Shown: positions 1-10,723, counted from the first letter of the stretch. The stretch: DNA of 64,000 nt from Brachypodium distachyon (GCF_000005505.3 NC_016131.3:46151355-46215354); one strand, 5' to 3'. Notes: a model not told the origin generated them from the letters alone. Program-made: numbers and translations.

Positions 1-1
1 A

Positions 2-1198
2 TGCGCCAAAACTCTGCTAGCAAAAGCCAAGATGTACGTCCTCCTCGACGGCATCCTATACAATAAAGGAGCAGCCGCATTGCTTAAGTGCATAACTCCT
101 GACCGAGTAGCCGAGCTTCTCCTGGAAATCCATTCAGGAATATGCGGACACCATCTTGCGCCAAGAGCCACCGTGGCAAAAGCCTTACGTCAAGGATTCT
201 ATTGGCCCACCATGGTGCAAGATGCCATCACCATATTGCGGAAATGCGAAGCTTGCCAAAAAATGGCTAAGTCAATCCATGCGCCCGTAACTTCCCTGAA
301 GAACATTCAGATAACATGGTCATTTGCACGCTGGGCAATGGACCTTCTCGGGCCTTTCCCCGCATGCAACGGGGGCTGCAAGTACCACGTGGTGATGATT
401 GATTACTTCTCCAAATGGATAGAGGCAGCGCCACTTGGCAAGATCACGTCACAGGCCGTTCAAATTTTTTTCTGGGAAAACATCATATGCCAATATGGTG
501 TCCCGCGAGAGCTAACCATGGACAACGGCAAACAGTTCGACCATGCGGAATTCATCAAATTCTGCGAATGCCTTGATATCAAGCTGCACTTCGCATCCGT
601 AGCTTACCCCAAGAGCAACAGCGCATGCGAAAGGGCAAATGGACTAATCCTCCAAGGACTCCGCCGAAGGGTAGAGCACACGGTTAGCAAAGCAAGGGGA
701 GCATGGGGAGATGAACTCGCTAGCGTGGTTTGGGGCATACGCACCTCCGTAAGCCATTCCACGAGCCGAACACCATTCTCTTTGGTGTATGGGGCCGAAG
801 CAGTTCTTCCCGCCGAGGTCGAGTTCCGCTCACCTCGGGTCGAAAGTCTCCAAGAAGCCACCCCAATTGCTTTCATCGAAAATGAAGAGCATCACAAGAC
901 GGCCGTCGATTTTGTGGAAGAAGCTCGTGACAAATCCCTCATGAGGCACGCCGCCTACGAGCAAAGCGCCGCACGCTTCTACAACACAAGAGTGCGAGAA
1001 CGAGCCTTCTCCCAAGGAGATCTCGTGCTGAAAAAGAATGTCGACCCAAAGCTCCAGTGCAAACTCGACCCTAAATGGAAAGGACCATACCGCATCACCG
1101 CAGTATTGGGAAATGGTGCATACCACCTCGAGAATATGAAAAGGCAAAATCTTGTCCATGCCTGGAACGGCGACAAACTCCGGCGTTTCTACGCCTAA
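2..1198 (+). CDS. Ty3/gypsy integrase, 3' end of pol (Tat-lineage element A, truncated by window edge)
   Basis: The frame is open from base 2 and ends at TAA 1196-1198, so this is the C-terminal part of a longer polyprotein. It joins retrotransposon cDNA to host DNA. The zinc-binding N-domain shows the His pair (EIHSGICGHH) and CEAC. The catalytic core shows the first Asp in WAMDLLGPF, the second in MDNGKQFD and the Glu in NSACERANG, so the D,D-E triad is present. The C-terminal domain contains KWKGPYRI and ends NGDKLRRFYA. No chromodomain follows. This integrase type, followed by an antisense ORF, fits the Tat lineage (RIRE2/Retand/Grande relatives) of Ty3 elements. No stop or frameshift is visible in this part. 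The 5' LTR, gag, protease and RT lie outside the window, so competence of the whole element cannot be judged. Confidence 0.93.
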   Translation, partial: CAKTLLAKAKMYVLLDGILYNKGAAALLKCITPDRVAELLLEIHSGICGHHLAPRATVAKALRQGFYWPTMVQDAITILRKCEACQKMAKSIHAPVTSLKNIQITWSFARWAMDLLGPFPACNGGCKYHVVMIDYFSKWIEAAPLGKITSQAVQIFFWENIICQYGVPRELTMDNGKQFDHAEFIKFCECLDIKLHFASVAYPKSNSACERANGLILQGLRRRVEHTVSKARGAWGDELASVVWGIRTSVSHSTSRTPFSLVYGAEAVLPAEVEFRSPRVESLQEATPIAFIENEEHHKTAVDFVEEARDKSLMRHAAYEQSAARFYNTRVRERAFSQGDLVLKKNVDPKLQCKLDPKWKGPYRITAVLGNGAYHLENMKRQNLVHAWNGDKLRRFYA

Positions 1199-2580
1199 GG
1201 AGGACCTTCAAGGGTAATCCTTGCCGCTCCCAAAAAGAGATCTTCAGCGCCCAACCGGCCTCTTCCCTACGAAACTTCGAGGGATCGTAAGCGCCAACGA
1301 GGCCATGTCTACATAAGGCTTGTAAGTGCCCATCGGGCCATACCTTAAGACAAGGAAGCAAGGATCAATAAAGCAAGTCCTTGAGGAAAAATTAAGAGTG
1401 ACACGAGAAACTCACACGACTCATCGTCGTAAAAGAGCTGCTGCCCCTGTGCCGCTCACCGAGGAACGCGGAAAGGCATCCGTTGGCCCAAGCATCCTCT
1501 AAAAAATGTCCATGGACATAGGTCGCTAGTAGCGACTCGTTCCTTGGTGGATCCTAGTGTGCCTCGAGGCCATCCACCAAGTACAACCAAGTCCCCCGAG
1601 GGCCGGAAGCTCGTTAAAACGTATTTAAGGGGAACCGCAAATAAGCGAGTTATGCATGAGCTTACTTACCTCTGAGAACCATGCTACCCGTATGTGAGAC
1701 GTCGCACACGGGCCTGCATGATAGTAACCGGGTTAAGGTTCCATAATAATCGCGGAAAAGCATAGCATCCTGAAGTCCGAAGAGGGAAAATTCCGCATGA
1801 AATTTCCCAAACGGCAGGTCAAAATGTCCGGATCACTATGGCTAGGACCCATGGCTCGTAACCATGGCCTAAGGCACCGAAGCCGAGTCGTATCTCAACG
1901 GCAGCAGCAATTGATAACACAAAAGTGTAATCATAGCGAACGATCACGAGCTGTATAAACTGAGGAAACATAGTACTTCACGAGAAGGAAATATAGTACT
2001 CCAAGAAACACATGTTGAGCCAAGTTAACATTTCCGATAATGTCAACTACATGGTGAAACATCAGAAATACATGCTGAGCTAAGTTAATATTTCCGATAA
2101 TGTTGACTACATGGTAAAGCATGAAACACAACAAAAAAAGCTGCCTTACAACCTCTACGACCAAAAGCCTAAACATGCTAGCCATGAGGCTAAGTCAAGT
2201 GGAGATATGCAACATCGCATAAGTAAGCAGCTGAGGTACTTCACCACCTCCAAGGGCGATGAGGCTCACGCCTCACCGGCACCCTCCTGAAGAGCAGGCT
2301 CAAGGCAACGCACAAAGCATCGAGCCTGAGCACGAAGAGGAGCACCTTGGTCAGCCAGAAACTTTCGCCCCGTGGGACATCTCACCCTCAAGCCCGCTCA
2401 TCCTGGCACCGCCGTCCAGGACTGCCGCAACCGCCGACGAAACAAGTCGAGCACCCGTACTCAGGAGGCACTTCTTCACGGTAGGCTCGATGAGCTCCAC
2501 CTGGGAAGTAAGCACCATGCTCGCCTCATCCACCGTGCGACACGGAGGAAGGTCCGGCTGGGAAACGCTCCTCAAGCAAA
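1199..2580 (+). other. Non-coding spacer between integrase and antisense ORF of element A
   Basis: No coding frame resembling a known protein. Such spacers are normal in Tat-lineage elements between pol and the antisense ORF. It includes a 60-bp direct duplication (listed separately) and an AT-rich stretch around 1930-2200. The antisense transcript would terminate somewhere in here. Confidence 0.6.
2011..2130 (+). repeat. 60-bp tandem duplication (two units)
   Basis: Unit 1 is 2011-2070 and unit 2 is 2071-2130. Both start with CATG(T/C)TGAGC and share TTTCCGATAATGT and ACTACATGGT, with a handful of substitutions. It lies in the spacer of element A. Confidence 0.85.
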
Positions 2581-4916
2581 TCATCGTCTCTCGAATCTTG
2601 GTCGCCTAAGAAAGTAAAAGCGAAACCACCTCGGGACGACGATCCGAAGGAGTGCGAGCACAAGGAGCGAGCATCGGGCCGTCACTCGCCGCAGCCAACT
2701 CCACCTTGAGGGGGCGTGCTCCCTATCAAGGGTAGCCACCACCAAGTCCTCCTCAACTCGACGAGTCTTCGCAATCTCGTCCGCCTGACGCTCCTCAGCA
2801 AGCCGAGCCCTGGTCTCCATGGTCGCTAGCTCCGCCAAAACGAGGGAAAGCTCGGCCTCCACAGCCTCGCGCCGCACCCTCTCCGAAGCCAACTCGCTCA
2901 AGGCAAGGGTAGACTTGGACATCTCCACGTCCAAAGCAGCAGAAAGCGCCCCCACCTGAGTCTTGAGGGCAGGAAGGGCGCCCACGGCCTCGACAAAACC
3001 CCTCACCTACAAAGAAGACGGAGTTATTCTAAATGAAAAACCGAAGGACTGAGGGAGACATGTCACGGACGCTCACCAGCTCCAGTGTCATGAGAGGGTC
3101 TCTCACCCCATCCTCGGTCGTCGGAAGCTCTCCGTCCCTCGCTTGAGTCGGGGGCTTGCCCTCGGGAGCCGCGACCCTCGCACCTAAAAACGAACCAAGG
3201 AAACCATGTCAGAATCTTCAAAGAAGAATGACACCGCCAAAGAGAAAGGCGCTCACCCGAGATAGGAGCATCCTCCTCGGGACGCTCGCGACCGATGGAG
3301 AATACCGGGACGCCCGCACCACTTGCTCCGGTCGACAACTCCATCACCGAGTCGCTCCCCAGCTGAAGCCCTGTCTCGTGAGTGAAAGCCTCAACCTCGT
3401 AGCTCGAAGGAGGAAGCACGTGCTCAAGTCCGATCTTCCCCTTCATGTGCAGGTCCAAGGTCACCCTCAAAGGGGACCTCGACTCACCCACGACGGGATC
3501 CGCTGAATCCGCCGGGGCGTAGTCGTAAGAAGGAGGAGGAGTCGGGGGAGCTTTTCTCTTGCACCCACTCGATGGACGAGGTATCTTGGGGACCGGCGCA
3601 ACGGGCACCGCCAGGCCCAACACCGCCGTCCCCGTCTTCACCTTCCCGCAGGTGTCCCGCAACTTGGACCCTACCGCCAGCACCAACGGTGTCGCCAAGC
3701 AGGAGTAGCGATCGCCCACTCGAAGGACGTGCCCGAACTTCGGATCCTGTCGCATTTGGCACTATCTTCCCGAAGCACTTCGCGATGATGATATGACATC
3801 CCCCGCCGCTGATCTTGGTCTCGTAGCCACGGTGCTCCGGCCCGCCGTACGGACCTATTAGCTGCGCGGCCCACAGCGCCGCCCTCTCCTCGGAAAACGT
3901 CGCTGAAAAAAGACGAGCCAAAGTTGTTAAGTACCGTCGCAAGGCAAAAACGACCAAGGCCCGAAAGGAAAAAGGAAGCGGCACTCACGAGTGGTGACGG
4001 CATGCGGAGGACGGAAAGCCTGAGGAATCCCAAGCTCGGACCTCGGACGGCTCCTCATCATGAAGCGCCCCGCCATCACCATCTGCTCCATGAGGTCGCG
4101 GAAACTCCTCTCGGCGGACACCTCCTTAATCTTGGTCACCTTCCAAAGGTCGGTTGACCGAAGCTCGCCTGGGTGAGGCACCTCCTTGAGGCCCCCAGCC
4201 CCTGAGTATCGAGGAAGATCACTTGAGTGTCGAAGATGCGTCTTCGAAGCCTGAAGGAAAAACCACTGAGACTCCCACTTGTCAAACAACTTCACCGTGC
4301 TCCTCCCCGGCATGAGCAGAAAGTCGTCTCCAAAGCCGGAATGAAGCCTCAGGTTAACCGAACCAAAGGCACTCAGGGTAAAGCCGTCAGGAGTGAGCGA
4401 CTCCCTCAACTCCACGATGAAGTAGAACAGCAGCAGCTTCATCGAAGGTTCCTCATGAAGCGCCGTCTCGCACAGCCAGCGAAACACGTTCAACTTCATG
4501 ATCGCCGAAGGGTGAAGCTGGGCCAACTCGATGCCGTACGTCTCCAAAAATTCCAGCAGGAAGGGGTGGACGGGCACACACAAGCCGGCATGGAACCAAG
4601 CTGAAAACACCACGATGCACCCTGGACGCTGCTTGTGGTCAAGCTTGAACTCCTCCCCATCGGGCAAGATACCGTCCACCTTGGGGAAGTATCCCGCCTC
4701 CTCCAGCTGGATAAGGTCCTCGGGGCTCGTCGAAGACGGGAGAAGGTAGTCATGAGCCCAACCGCCCTCCATCGGAGCCATCGGAACCACCGTAGGATCC
4801 CCACGCGGACGAAAGGTGACCTTCTTCTTCCTCGACGGTCGGTTCGCCGCGCGCTCTGCTGCGGAGCCCTTGGACGGCCCCCTCTCAGTCGCGGGCTCGG
4901 CGTCGGAACCCGCCAT
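2581..4916 (-). CDS. Spliced antisense ORF of element A: PF04195-like protein with C-terminal coiled coil
   Basis: Read on the minus strand from ATG 4916. Probable exons are 4916-3989, 3902-3257, 3183-3077 and 3008-2581. Donors are GTGAGT at 3988, GTGAGC at 3256 and GTGAGC at 3076; acceptors are TTTTTCAG, TTTTTAG and TTTGTAG. Exon 1 begins MAGSDAEPATERG, has a basic patch (RKKKVTF) and a globular region (VHPFLLEFLETYGIELAQL), the pattern of the 'putative gypsy type transposon' domain found in grasses. The last exon is Ala/Glu/Leu-rich and heptad-like (ASERVRREAVEAELSLVLAE), a coiled coil. Exon 2 changes frame near 3755-3800, so either one more intron or a 1-nt frameshift is present. Extra antisense ORFs of this kind are known in Tat-lineage Ty3 elements; their function is unknown. 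Confidence 0.75.
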
Positions 4917-4985
4917 CTCACCTACACAAACAAGGAATCAACAACGGTTAATAAGAAGTACAGGGAAATCTCAAAGAGACTAGCA

Positions 4986-5330
4986 AGCAAAAAAAAAAAG
5001 GGGGAGCCAAGCTCCCTGGGCCGCTCAGTCCGCGGGGATAAAAAAAAGAGAGGCCAGGCCTCCCGGGACGAAGGCCTCGGCCTGCCCACCGCAAGAAAAA
5101 AAAGGAGAGGGGAGCCCGGGCTCCATGGGCCTCCAGCCCACCCAGCTCCTCGACCCGTCCGCAGCCACTGGTTGAAAGAAAAAAAGAGAGCCCAAGCATC
5201 TCGAGCCGAAGGCCTCGGCCCGCTAGCACGCAAAGTAAAAAAAGAGAGGAGAAGGGAGCCCAGGCTCCACAGGCCTCCAGCCCACCAGCTCCTCGGCCCG
5301 TCCGCAAGACGCTGCAAAAAAAAAGAAAGC
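4986..5330 (+). repeat. GC-rich tandem repeats separated by oligo(A) tracts
   Basis: Imperfect units of roughly 110-160 bp alternate between AAAAAAA(G/A)GAGAGG and GC-rich parts with AGCCC(A/G)GGCTCC, GGCCTCCAGCCCACC and CTCCTCGGCCCGTCCGC. They lie just upstream (minus sense) of the antisense ORF start, in its presumed leader. Confidence 0.75.
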
Positions 5331-5339
5331 ACAGGGTGG

Positions 5340-6196
5340 GCGAACTATCGCCACGCCCTCCAGGTGTTTGGCGTAATGCCGCACGCCGCTCGCGCACCCG
5401 CGCGTCACGCCGAGCACGTCCACACCCTGCCGCACAAGACTCGACCGCCCGTGCGTGCCCGGGCCACTCCACGCGCACTCCCGAGCACCATGCACGCGCG
5501 TCCTAGCCGCACGACGGCTGCGCCCACGCGCGCCCATGCCGCTCAGCACGCGCTCCCGTGGGCCGTGCCCGCGCCGATTGCGTGTATGGCCGCCCCGCAC
5601 GCGCACCCTGGCAACACGACGCTCGCGCCCGCGCCATGCCGGCCAACTCCAAGCTCGCCCCCGTGCGCGTCGCCCACGTCCGAAGCACGCACGGCAGGCA
5701 GGCTCGACCCGTGACGAAGCCCCGGCACGCCCTACCCACGTCCTGACCGTGCCCGTCGCGCTAGGCGCCCTGAAGCTCCGTCGCTCAAAGACGGCCGCGG
5801 TTCGCACCAAAGGCGCTCGACGGAATGCCCGAAGGGCCTACCGAAGCCCAAACGCGCCATGACCGACGTGGAGTCGCCCCTCTCACCTTCACACGAGCAG
5901 GGAAGGCTCGGCCGCCGGTGGCGGTCCCCCGGGAAGACTTGAAGGCACGACCTACACCTCGCTCTGAGCGGCCTCGCGTGTGCACCTCGTCCCCACGAAG
6001 CCTTAGTGACGACGAGCCTCCGCGGTGGCTCCTTGGCTGCCAAGACAACCTCCGTTGCGACCTAGAAGAAGCTAATGCCCCTACAAGGCGCCCTAGAACA
6101 CCAAGTCTTGAAGGAATTTCGGGCGCCGTCGAAAGAGGCTTCGGCGCCGGAAAGATCTAACAAGACCGGTGTGAGCCCCCATGAACCCCTGGTTCC
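5340..6196 (+). other. Very GC-rich non-coding leader of the antisense ORF
   Basis: All six frames show long Arg/Ala/Pro-rich ORFs (for example 5455-5862), as expected of sequence with very high GC and few stop codons. No domain is recognisable and none is conserved in element B. I treat it as untranslated leader and spacer of element A. Confidence 0.6.
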
Positions 6197-6205
6197 ATTT
6201 TATAA
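6197..6205 (-). promoter_or_regulatory. Candidate TATA box for the antisense ORF of element A
   Basis: On the minus strand the sequence reads TTATAAAAT about 1.3 kb upstream of the antisense ATG (4916). Element B has a similar minus-strand TATAAAG upstream of its own antisense ORF, which makes a dedicated antisense promoter plausible. Not proven. Confidence 0.4.
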
Positions 6206-7062
6206 GCCTCAAGGCCGACCTTGGCGTCCGGGCCGGCCAACCCGAGGTCGACACCTCGCCGTCCTTGGTCACAGTGCAACAAGACAAGGTAGGAGGAAGA
6301 ATGGGCAAGGGGAGCATCCCCTTTCCCCAAAAGGGGGTTGGCCTGGCCGTAGGAGGCCGCCTCCCTCGCGGGCCCGGCGTCCCGGCCACGCCGGCGTCAC
6401 CAGCCGTGATGACCACCGCCTGCGAAAGCAAAAAGAAGCAACGGTCCCTCCTCCCCCGTACTGAGGACGAAGATGATCTCCTGGCCATCGGATCTAGGGC
6501 TGGGCGCCCCCTTCGGCCATCGGATCTCCATAATGCCCAGTGAACCGGTACCGGGCCCGGTGGGGCCGCGGCCCGAAAGCGGCCCAAAAAACAGCCCAGG
6601 TAAAAAAAAAGAGGGGGAAGGGGAGGCCTACTCACCCGAGGATGCCGACCCGGGCGCTGGCCCACATCGCACCCGCGCGGGCGCAGCCGGCCCAGTGGGC
6701 CCACGCGGTCGAATGGGTTCGGAAAAATTGCGTGAAGGCCCAGGATTTTGGGGAAATTGCCAGTAAGTCCTCGGAATTTTCGGGGAGACCCTCGGGGTCC
6801 TTGATTTTTGCAAAATAGTCCTTCGGGACGCCTCGATCGACTCGAACGCTTTGGCTAACGACCCCCTCGAAGCCTCTCCTAACATAGGACTAAGTCACAC
6901 CCGCAGGGTCGACCAAACCTATTAAAAAAATATCGACGTGTCAACTTGTCCAAGTGTACGACGACCTTCGCTATAAGGCCGGCGTATACGTCGTACTTTT
7001 ATACTCGCACTCGTGCCATCGAGCTTTGGCACCCCTTACACTAATTGTTGTCGAGAACAACA
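6206..7062 (+). mobile_element. 3' terminal zone of element A, including an undelimited 3' LTR
   Basis: The 5' LTR is outside the window, so the 3' LTR cannot be delimited by comparison. A purine-rich run at 6602-6627 (AAAAAAAAAGAGGGGGAAGG) may be the polypurine tract. The sequence up to about 7060 has no coding character, whereas transposase-like coding starts at about 7063. The element therefore most likely ends within 7030-7062, inserted into the transposase gene of the neighbouring DNA transposon. Confidence 0.45.
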
Positions 7063-8050
7063 ACAGGATTGAAACAAATGCTGAGGCAGATCATCACACA
7101 GAAGACTGCCATGAGGAAGGGCCGGCACTCTCTGGTGATATTCCAACAACAAATCCAGCTGAGGACGATACGATGAAAGAAGGAACAAAGACGTATCTTC
7201 ATGCACAGCCGCCTAAAGTCGCGAAAACAAAAGGAAGTAGGAGCGAGAAGAAGAAGGATGAACCGCCTGCACCTGCCCATGCCACTGCCGCTGCCCGTCC
7301 AGAACCAGAGCTGGACACCCATGGAAACCCCAGAGGTCAAAGGTTGTGCAGCAACTGCAACAAAATAGCAGGGCACAATGCAAGAACATGCAAAAAGAGG
7401 CAGATGGCGGAAAAGCTCCTTGAGGCCCATCAAAAGGTGTACGGGGCTTCCCCCATGACGGATAAAGTAAAGATATGCATCAGAAATGTGCTTGCCAAAC
7501 AGGTTATAGGAATAGCAGATAACGAACAGCTTCTGGACAAGGATGAGGATGAGGATTATGAAGACCAAACAGACGATGATGAGAATGAGGACGATGTAGA
7601 AGATTATGATGAAAATGAAGCTGATCAAGGCGGAGAAGGCAAGGAGGAAGAACAATGCCAGGCAGAAGTGACGAATGAGCAAACTCTTGAAGCTACTGAA
7701 AACAGCAAACCAACTCCGCTGTTCCAGAAGGACAAAGAACATGCAACATATGCAAAAAGAAGGCTTCGCACAACTCACGGACATGCCCTGACAAGGATGA
7801 GATCCTCAAAAAGCAGCTTGAAGAGCAACAAAAGTCGGGGGATAAGGATATGGTGCCACAAGGGAAGAGCACTTGTAGCAACTGTGGGAAAATTAGAGGG
7901 CACAATGCTAGAACTTGCAAGAAGTTGCAGCTGGAAGAACAACTCCGTGCGCAGATGGAGTTGGAATCACAGAGGATTTCTCAAGAGGGAGGCCCCGAAG
8001 AGCAGGTACAACCAATGCGTACCACAAGACATAGTGCAAGGCTGCAGTAG
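7063..8050 (+). pseudogene. FAR1/MULE-type transposase, C-terminal part with three CCHC zinc knuckles, 5'-truncated and frameshifted
   Basis: The open frame begins right after element A and carries the basic linker QPPKVAKTKGSRSEKKKD and a zinc knuckle CSNCNKIAGHNARTC preceded by GQR. An acidic tract (DEDEDYEDQTDDDENEDD) follows. A second frame, open from 7700, carries two more knuckles, CNICKKKASHNSRTC (also preceded by GQR) and CSNCGKIRGHNARTC, and ends TTRHSARLQ before TAG 8048-8050. All fit C-x2-C-x4-H-x4-C. The repeated GQR context shows that the two frames were once one protein, joined by an indel (or missed intron) within about 7640-7730. FAR1-related (FRS) and MULE transposases end this way, after the catalytic and SWIM regions, which would lie upstream, beyond element A. 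No catalytic residues are in the window. Confidence 0.6.
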
Positions 8051-8112
8051 TCCGCATTCCAAACACATTCAGAACTATTAGGGGGGAGTCCGCTTAAAAA
8101 TATCGTCTGAGT

Positions 8113-8600
8113 TTACTTGTTACTATGATTTATGCGTTGGCTTCGCTGTGTTAAATATGGGAGTTCAGTCATAAAATTGTTAGGGAAGTTCGCTCTTTAC
8201 TGCTTCTGGAGTTCTGTCCTGTAATATACAGAAGTTTAACTTGTTACTGTGATTTATGTGTTGGCTTCGCTGTGTCAAATATGGGAGTTCAGTCATAATT
8301 GTTAGGGAAGTTCACTCTTACTGCTCGTGAAGTTCACTCATGTGATATACAACAGTTTAACTTGTTACTGTGATAAATATGTTGGCTTCGCTATGGAAAC
8401 TATGGGAGTTCAGTCATAGTCTGTTCGGGTAGTTCACTCTTTGCTCCTCGGGAAGTTCTATCCTACAATATACATAAGTTTAACTTGTTACTGTGATTAA
8501 TGTGTTAGCTTCGCTATGTAAACTTTGGGAGTACGGTCATTAAATATTTTTATTGGGGAGTTCACTCTTTACGGCTGGGAAGTTCTGTCTTACAATAGAC
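8113..8600 (+). repeat. Four ~120-bp tandem repeats with GTTCACTCTT motif
   Basis: Units start near 8113, 8233, 8354 and 8478. Each contains TTTAACTTGTTACTGTGAT or a close variant, GTTGGCTTCGCTATG, GGGAGTTCAGTCAT, then GGAGTTCACTCTTT and GGAAGTTCT. They directly follow the transposase remnant. The last two and a half units occur again at 10892-11225. Confidence 0.9.
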
Positions 8601-8625
8601 AGAAGTCCACAATACACAAGTGCCC
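8292..8625 (+). repeat. Left copy of 334-bp direct repeat flanking the exonuclease gene
   Basis: It is nearly identical to 10892-11225: GTCATAATTGTTAGGG at the start, two and a half ~120-bp units, and CAATACACAAGTGCCC at the end. About 2.3 kb with the exonuclease gene lies between the two copies. Confidence 0.9.
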
Positions 8626-8954
8626 GCCGAAAAAAAAAGAAAAATAGTCCCATGGAAAATAGGAAAGAAAGGAGCACACGTTATGTTGGGATCCAACGAT
8701 CCAGGCTAACCAAACCAACGGCGATCAGCGAGCCCGATCAATCGCCAGGGGCGTCCGATCCCTAGTGGTTCCTGTACAAAAACTGCACTCTCTTTTTTTT
8801 TCAGAAGAAGAAAAGGCATTTGCGGTTGCCACCCTTTCATCTTGCGGTTGCCACCCTTTCATGTTCCGCCTCTTCTCCTTCCGCACATCCCATTCCCATC
8901 TCTCTTCTTCTTCTTCTTCTTCCCAAGGACACGGTTGCCATCTCACTTCTTCCC

Positions 8955-10330
8955 ATGGAACCAGGCCAGATTTTCCTCAGCCGCACGTGCAGCATTTGCT
9001 GTCGCCCAGCCCACTACACTGCCCCAGACGACGACCACGAAACAATGATGCGGGAGTTCAAGCTCGTCCCCCATGACACCACAGAGATCGATGTGGTCTA
9101 CACCAACGATCCTACGAAGGTGGAGAGCATCCTCAAGCAGTACGACCAATGGCTTGAGATGGACGAGCCTAGATTCAGGATGAAGTTTGTCGGGTTGGAT
9201 ATCGAGTACACCAGGGGACCAGAGTACACAGGGGAACCTCGACAGGTCGCCGTCATTCAACTGGCCATGCGCAACCAAGTGCTCGTCTTCCACTTCTGCA
9301 GGTATGTGCAACTGCAAAAATCGCATGTTAATTCCTTGGTAAATCTAGGTTAATCCTCCCCATATATGCATGTGTTGATCTATGAACAGAGAAGGCTGTG
9401 TGCTCACCTACTAATCTGCATATGATGATGTTTCTGATGTTTTCCAAGATGTAGAATATAACAGAACTGAGGGATTACATATTTAATCCAGCCATATGCA
9501 TATGATGATGTGATCTAAGAGAAGTAGACCGTATTTTTACACATGAAATTATCAAATGCAAATTTTCATATATGTCTTTTTTCGTAAGAAACACGGTTTA
9601 TACAAGACAACTTAATTTCTTGCTGAGATGAAATTACTTCAGCAATTTTAACATGACTTCGTTATTGTATTACTGTAGGTGTGACATGTATCCTGTTCCA
9701 GCGCTGGTTGATTTCCTTGTAAACAAGGGCATTAAGTTCTGTACAGTTGACATCAGGGGTGACACGGCCATGCTTGCTGAGGCTAAAATCAAAATTCCTG
9801 ACGGTAACCACATTGATATTCAAGATCTGTGGAGCAAACGTAGAAAAATGTGGAATGGGAAAATTGCAAGGGATGGAATGGCTTCCATGGCATCTGAAGT
9901 TATTGATCCCTCCTACCTAAACATGAAGGGCAGATTTGGGGAAGTAGATCACCAGTATTGGGAGTGGAAGCCGCTTCGCGAGACTAACCTCCGTTATGCA
10001 CCAATGGATGGGTATGTGAGCTACGAGATCTACTCTCGCGTCGGAATAAATGAATTGAGAACGGAACACCTCCGAGTCCCGGCACTAGCGCCAATGGAAG
10101 TGGTCTGCCCCAGTTGCAGGACATCAGCTAGGAGTGCCAAGGAGGTGGCACCACATTCCATTGCGGATGAGGACCCCCACAAGATCTATGAGATGACTAG
10201 ATTTTGGATGGACGGAGAGTCGCGCGGGGGTAACTGGCAGAAGAGCTGGACTGATGATGATGATGAGCCACCAGGTTGTGTAGCTTCGAAGAATGCACAC
10301 AATGTGCCTCTTGGTCTCAAAGCGGAGTGA
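8955..10330 (+). CDS. WRN/RNase D-like DEDDy 3'-5' exonuclease, two exons
   Basis: Exon 1 is 8955-9301 and exon 2 is 9679-10330. The intron 9302-9678 has GTATGT...TGTAG ends and joins FHFC-R-CDMYP in frame (999 nt, 332 aa). It should remove nucleotides from DNA or RNA 3' ends using two metal ions. Exo I is FVGLDIEYT (Asp-x-Glu), Exo II is the Asp in IRGDTAML, and Exo III is YAPMDGYVSYEIY (Tyr-x3-Asp); all four acidic residues are kept. EVIDPSYLNMKG and YWEWKPL resemble plant WRN-exonuclease-like proteins. No helicase is attached. The start could be 9045 instead, since ATGATG there precedes the conserved REFKLVPHD. The tail seems frameshifted near 10290-10330, because a repeat-containing frame continues beyond the stop. 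The gene sits between two 334-bp repeats inside the transposon, so it may be a captured accessory gene. Confidence 0.8.
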
Positions 10331-10683
10331 TTTGTGGAAGCATAGTTCTGCTAACAAGCGCTCCTACTCTGGCTGGGGTGAGCCGCAGCCGCTAGGGGAT
10401 GGGAGATCCCACATGAGCTGGGATGAGTCGCCAAGACCCAAGCAAACCTTGGCGTTGGAGAGTTCTGCTAACAAGAGCTCCTGCTCCAACTGGGAAAAGC
10501 CGCAGCCGCTAGGGGTGGGAGATCCAACAGGAGCTGGGATGAGCCGCCGAGGTTTGCTAGGGTCTGGAGACCCAAGCAAACCTCGACATTGGAGAAGGCT
10601 CAATCTTCCAACACCAGCCAGCGCGGGAAGCTGGATGACGGCGCCGGACCCTCGTGGGATCCTGATTACCCGTGGGAGTGAGA
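10331..10683 (+). pseudogene. Former C-terminal tail of the exonuclease: Trp-rich tandem repeat, out of frame
   Basis: Two ~115-bp tandem units start at about 10343 and 10461, each with TCTGCTAACAAG and GCCGCAGCCGCTAGGGG. They encode SSANKRSYSGWGEPQPLG...SWDE and SSANKSSCSNWEKPQPLG...SWDE. Unit 2 reads GGGGTGGG where unit 1 reads GGGGATGGG, a 1-nt loss that shifts the frame. In the restored sense the frame would run to WDPDYPWE and a stop at about 10683. This was probably once part of the exonuclease protein. Confidence 0.55.
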
Positions 10684-10723
10684 TTGAAGAAGTATATTAA
10701 TTGCATGTTTGTGTTTGTTGTTG

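Noticed and set aside
5223..5862. Long overlapping ORFs on both strands rich in Arg, Ala and Pro
   Set aside because: They follow from very high GC with few stop codons; no domain, no splice context, and no counterpart in element B.
8113..8600. CRISPR-like array because of regular repeats
   Set aside because: Units are fully repeated ~120-bp tandem sequences without unique spacers, in a plant genome.
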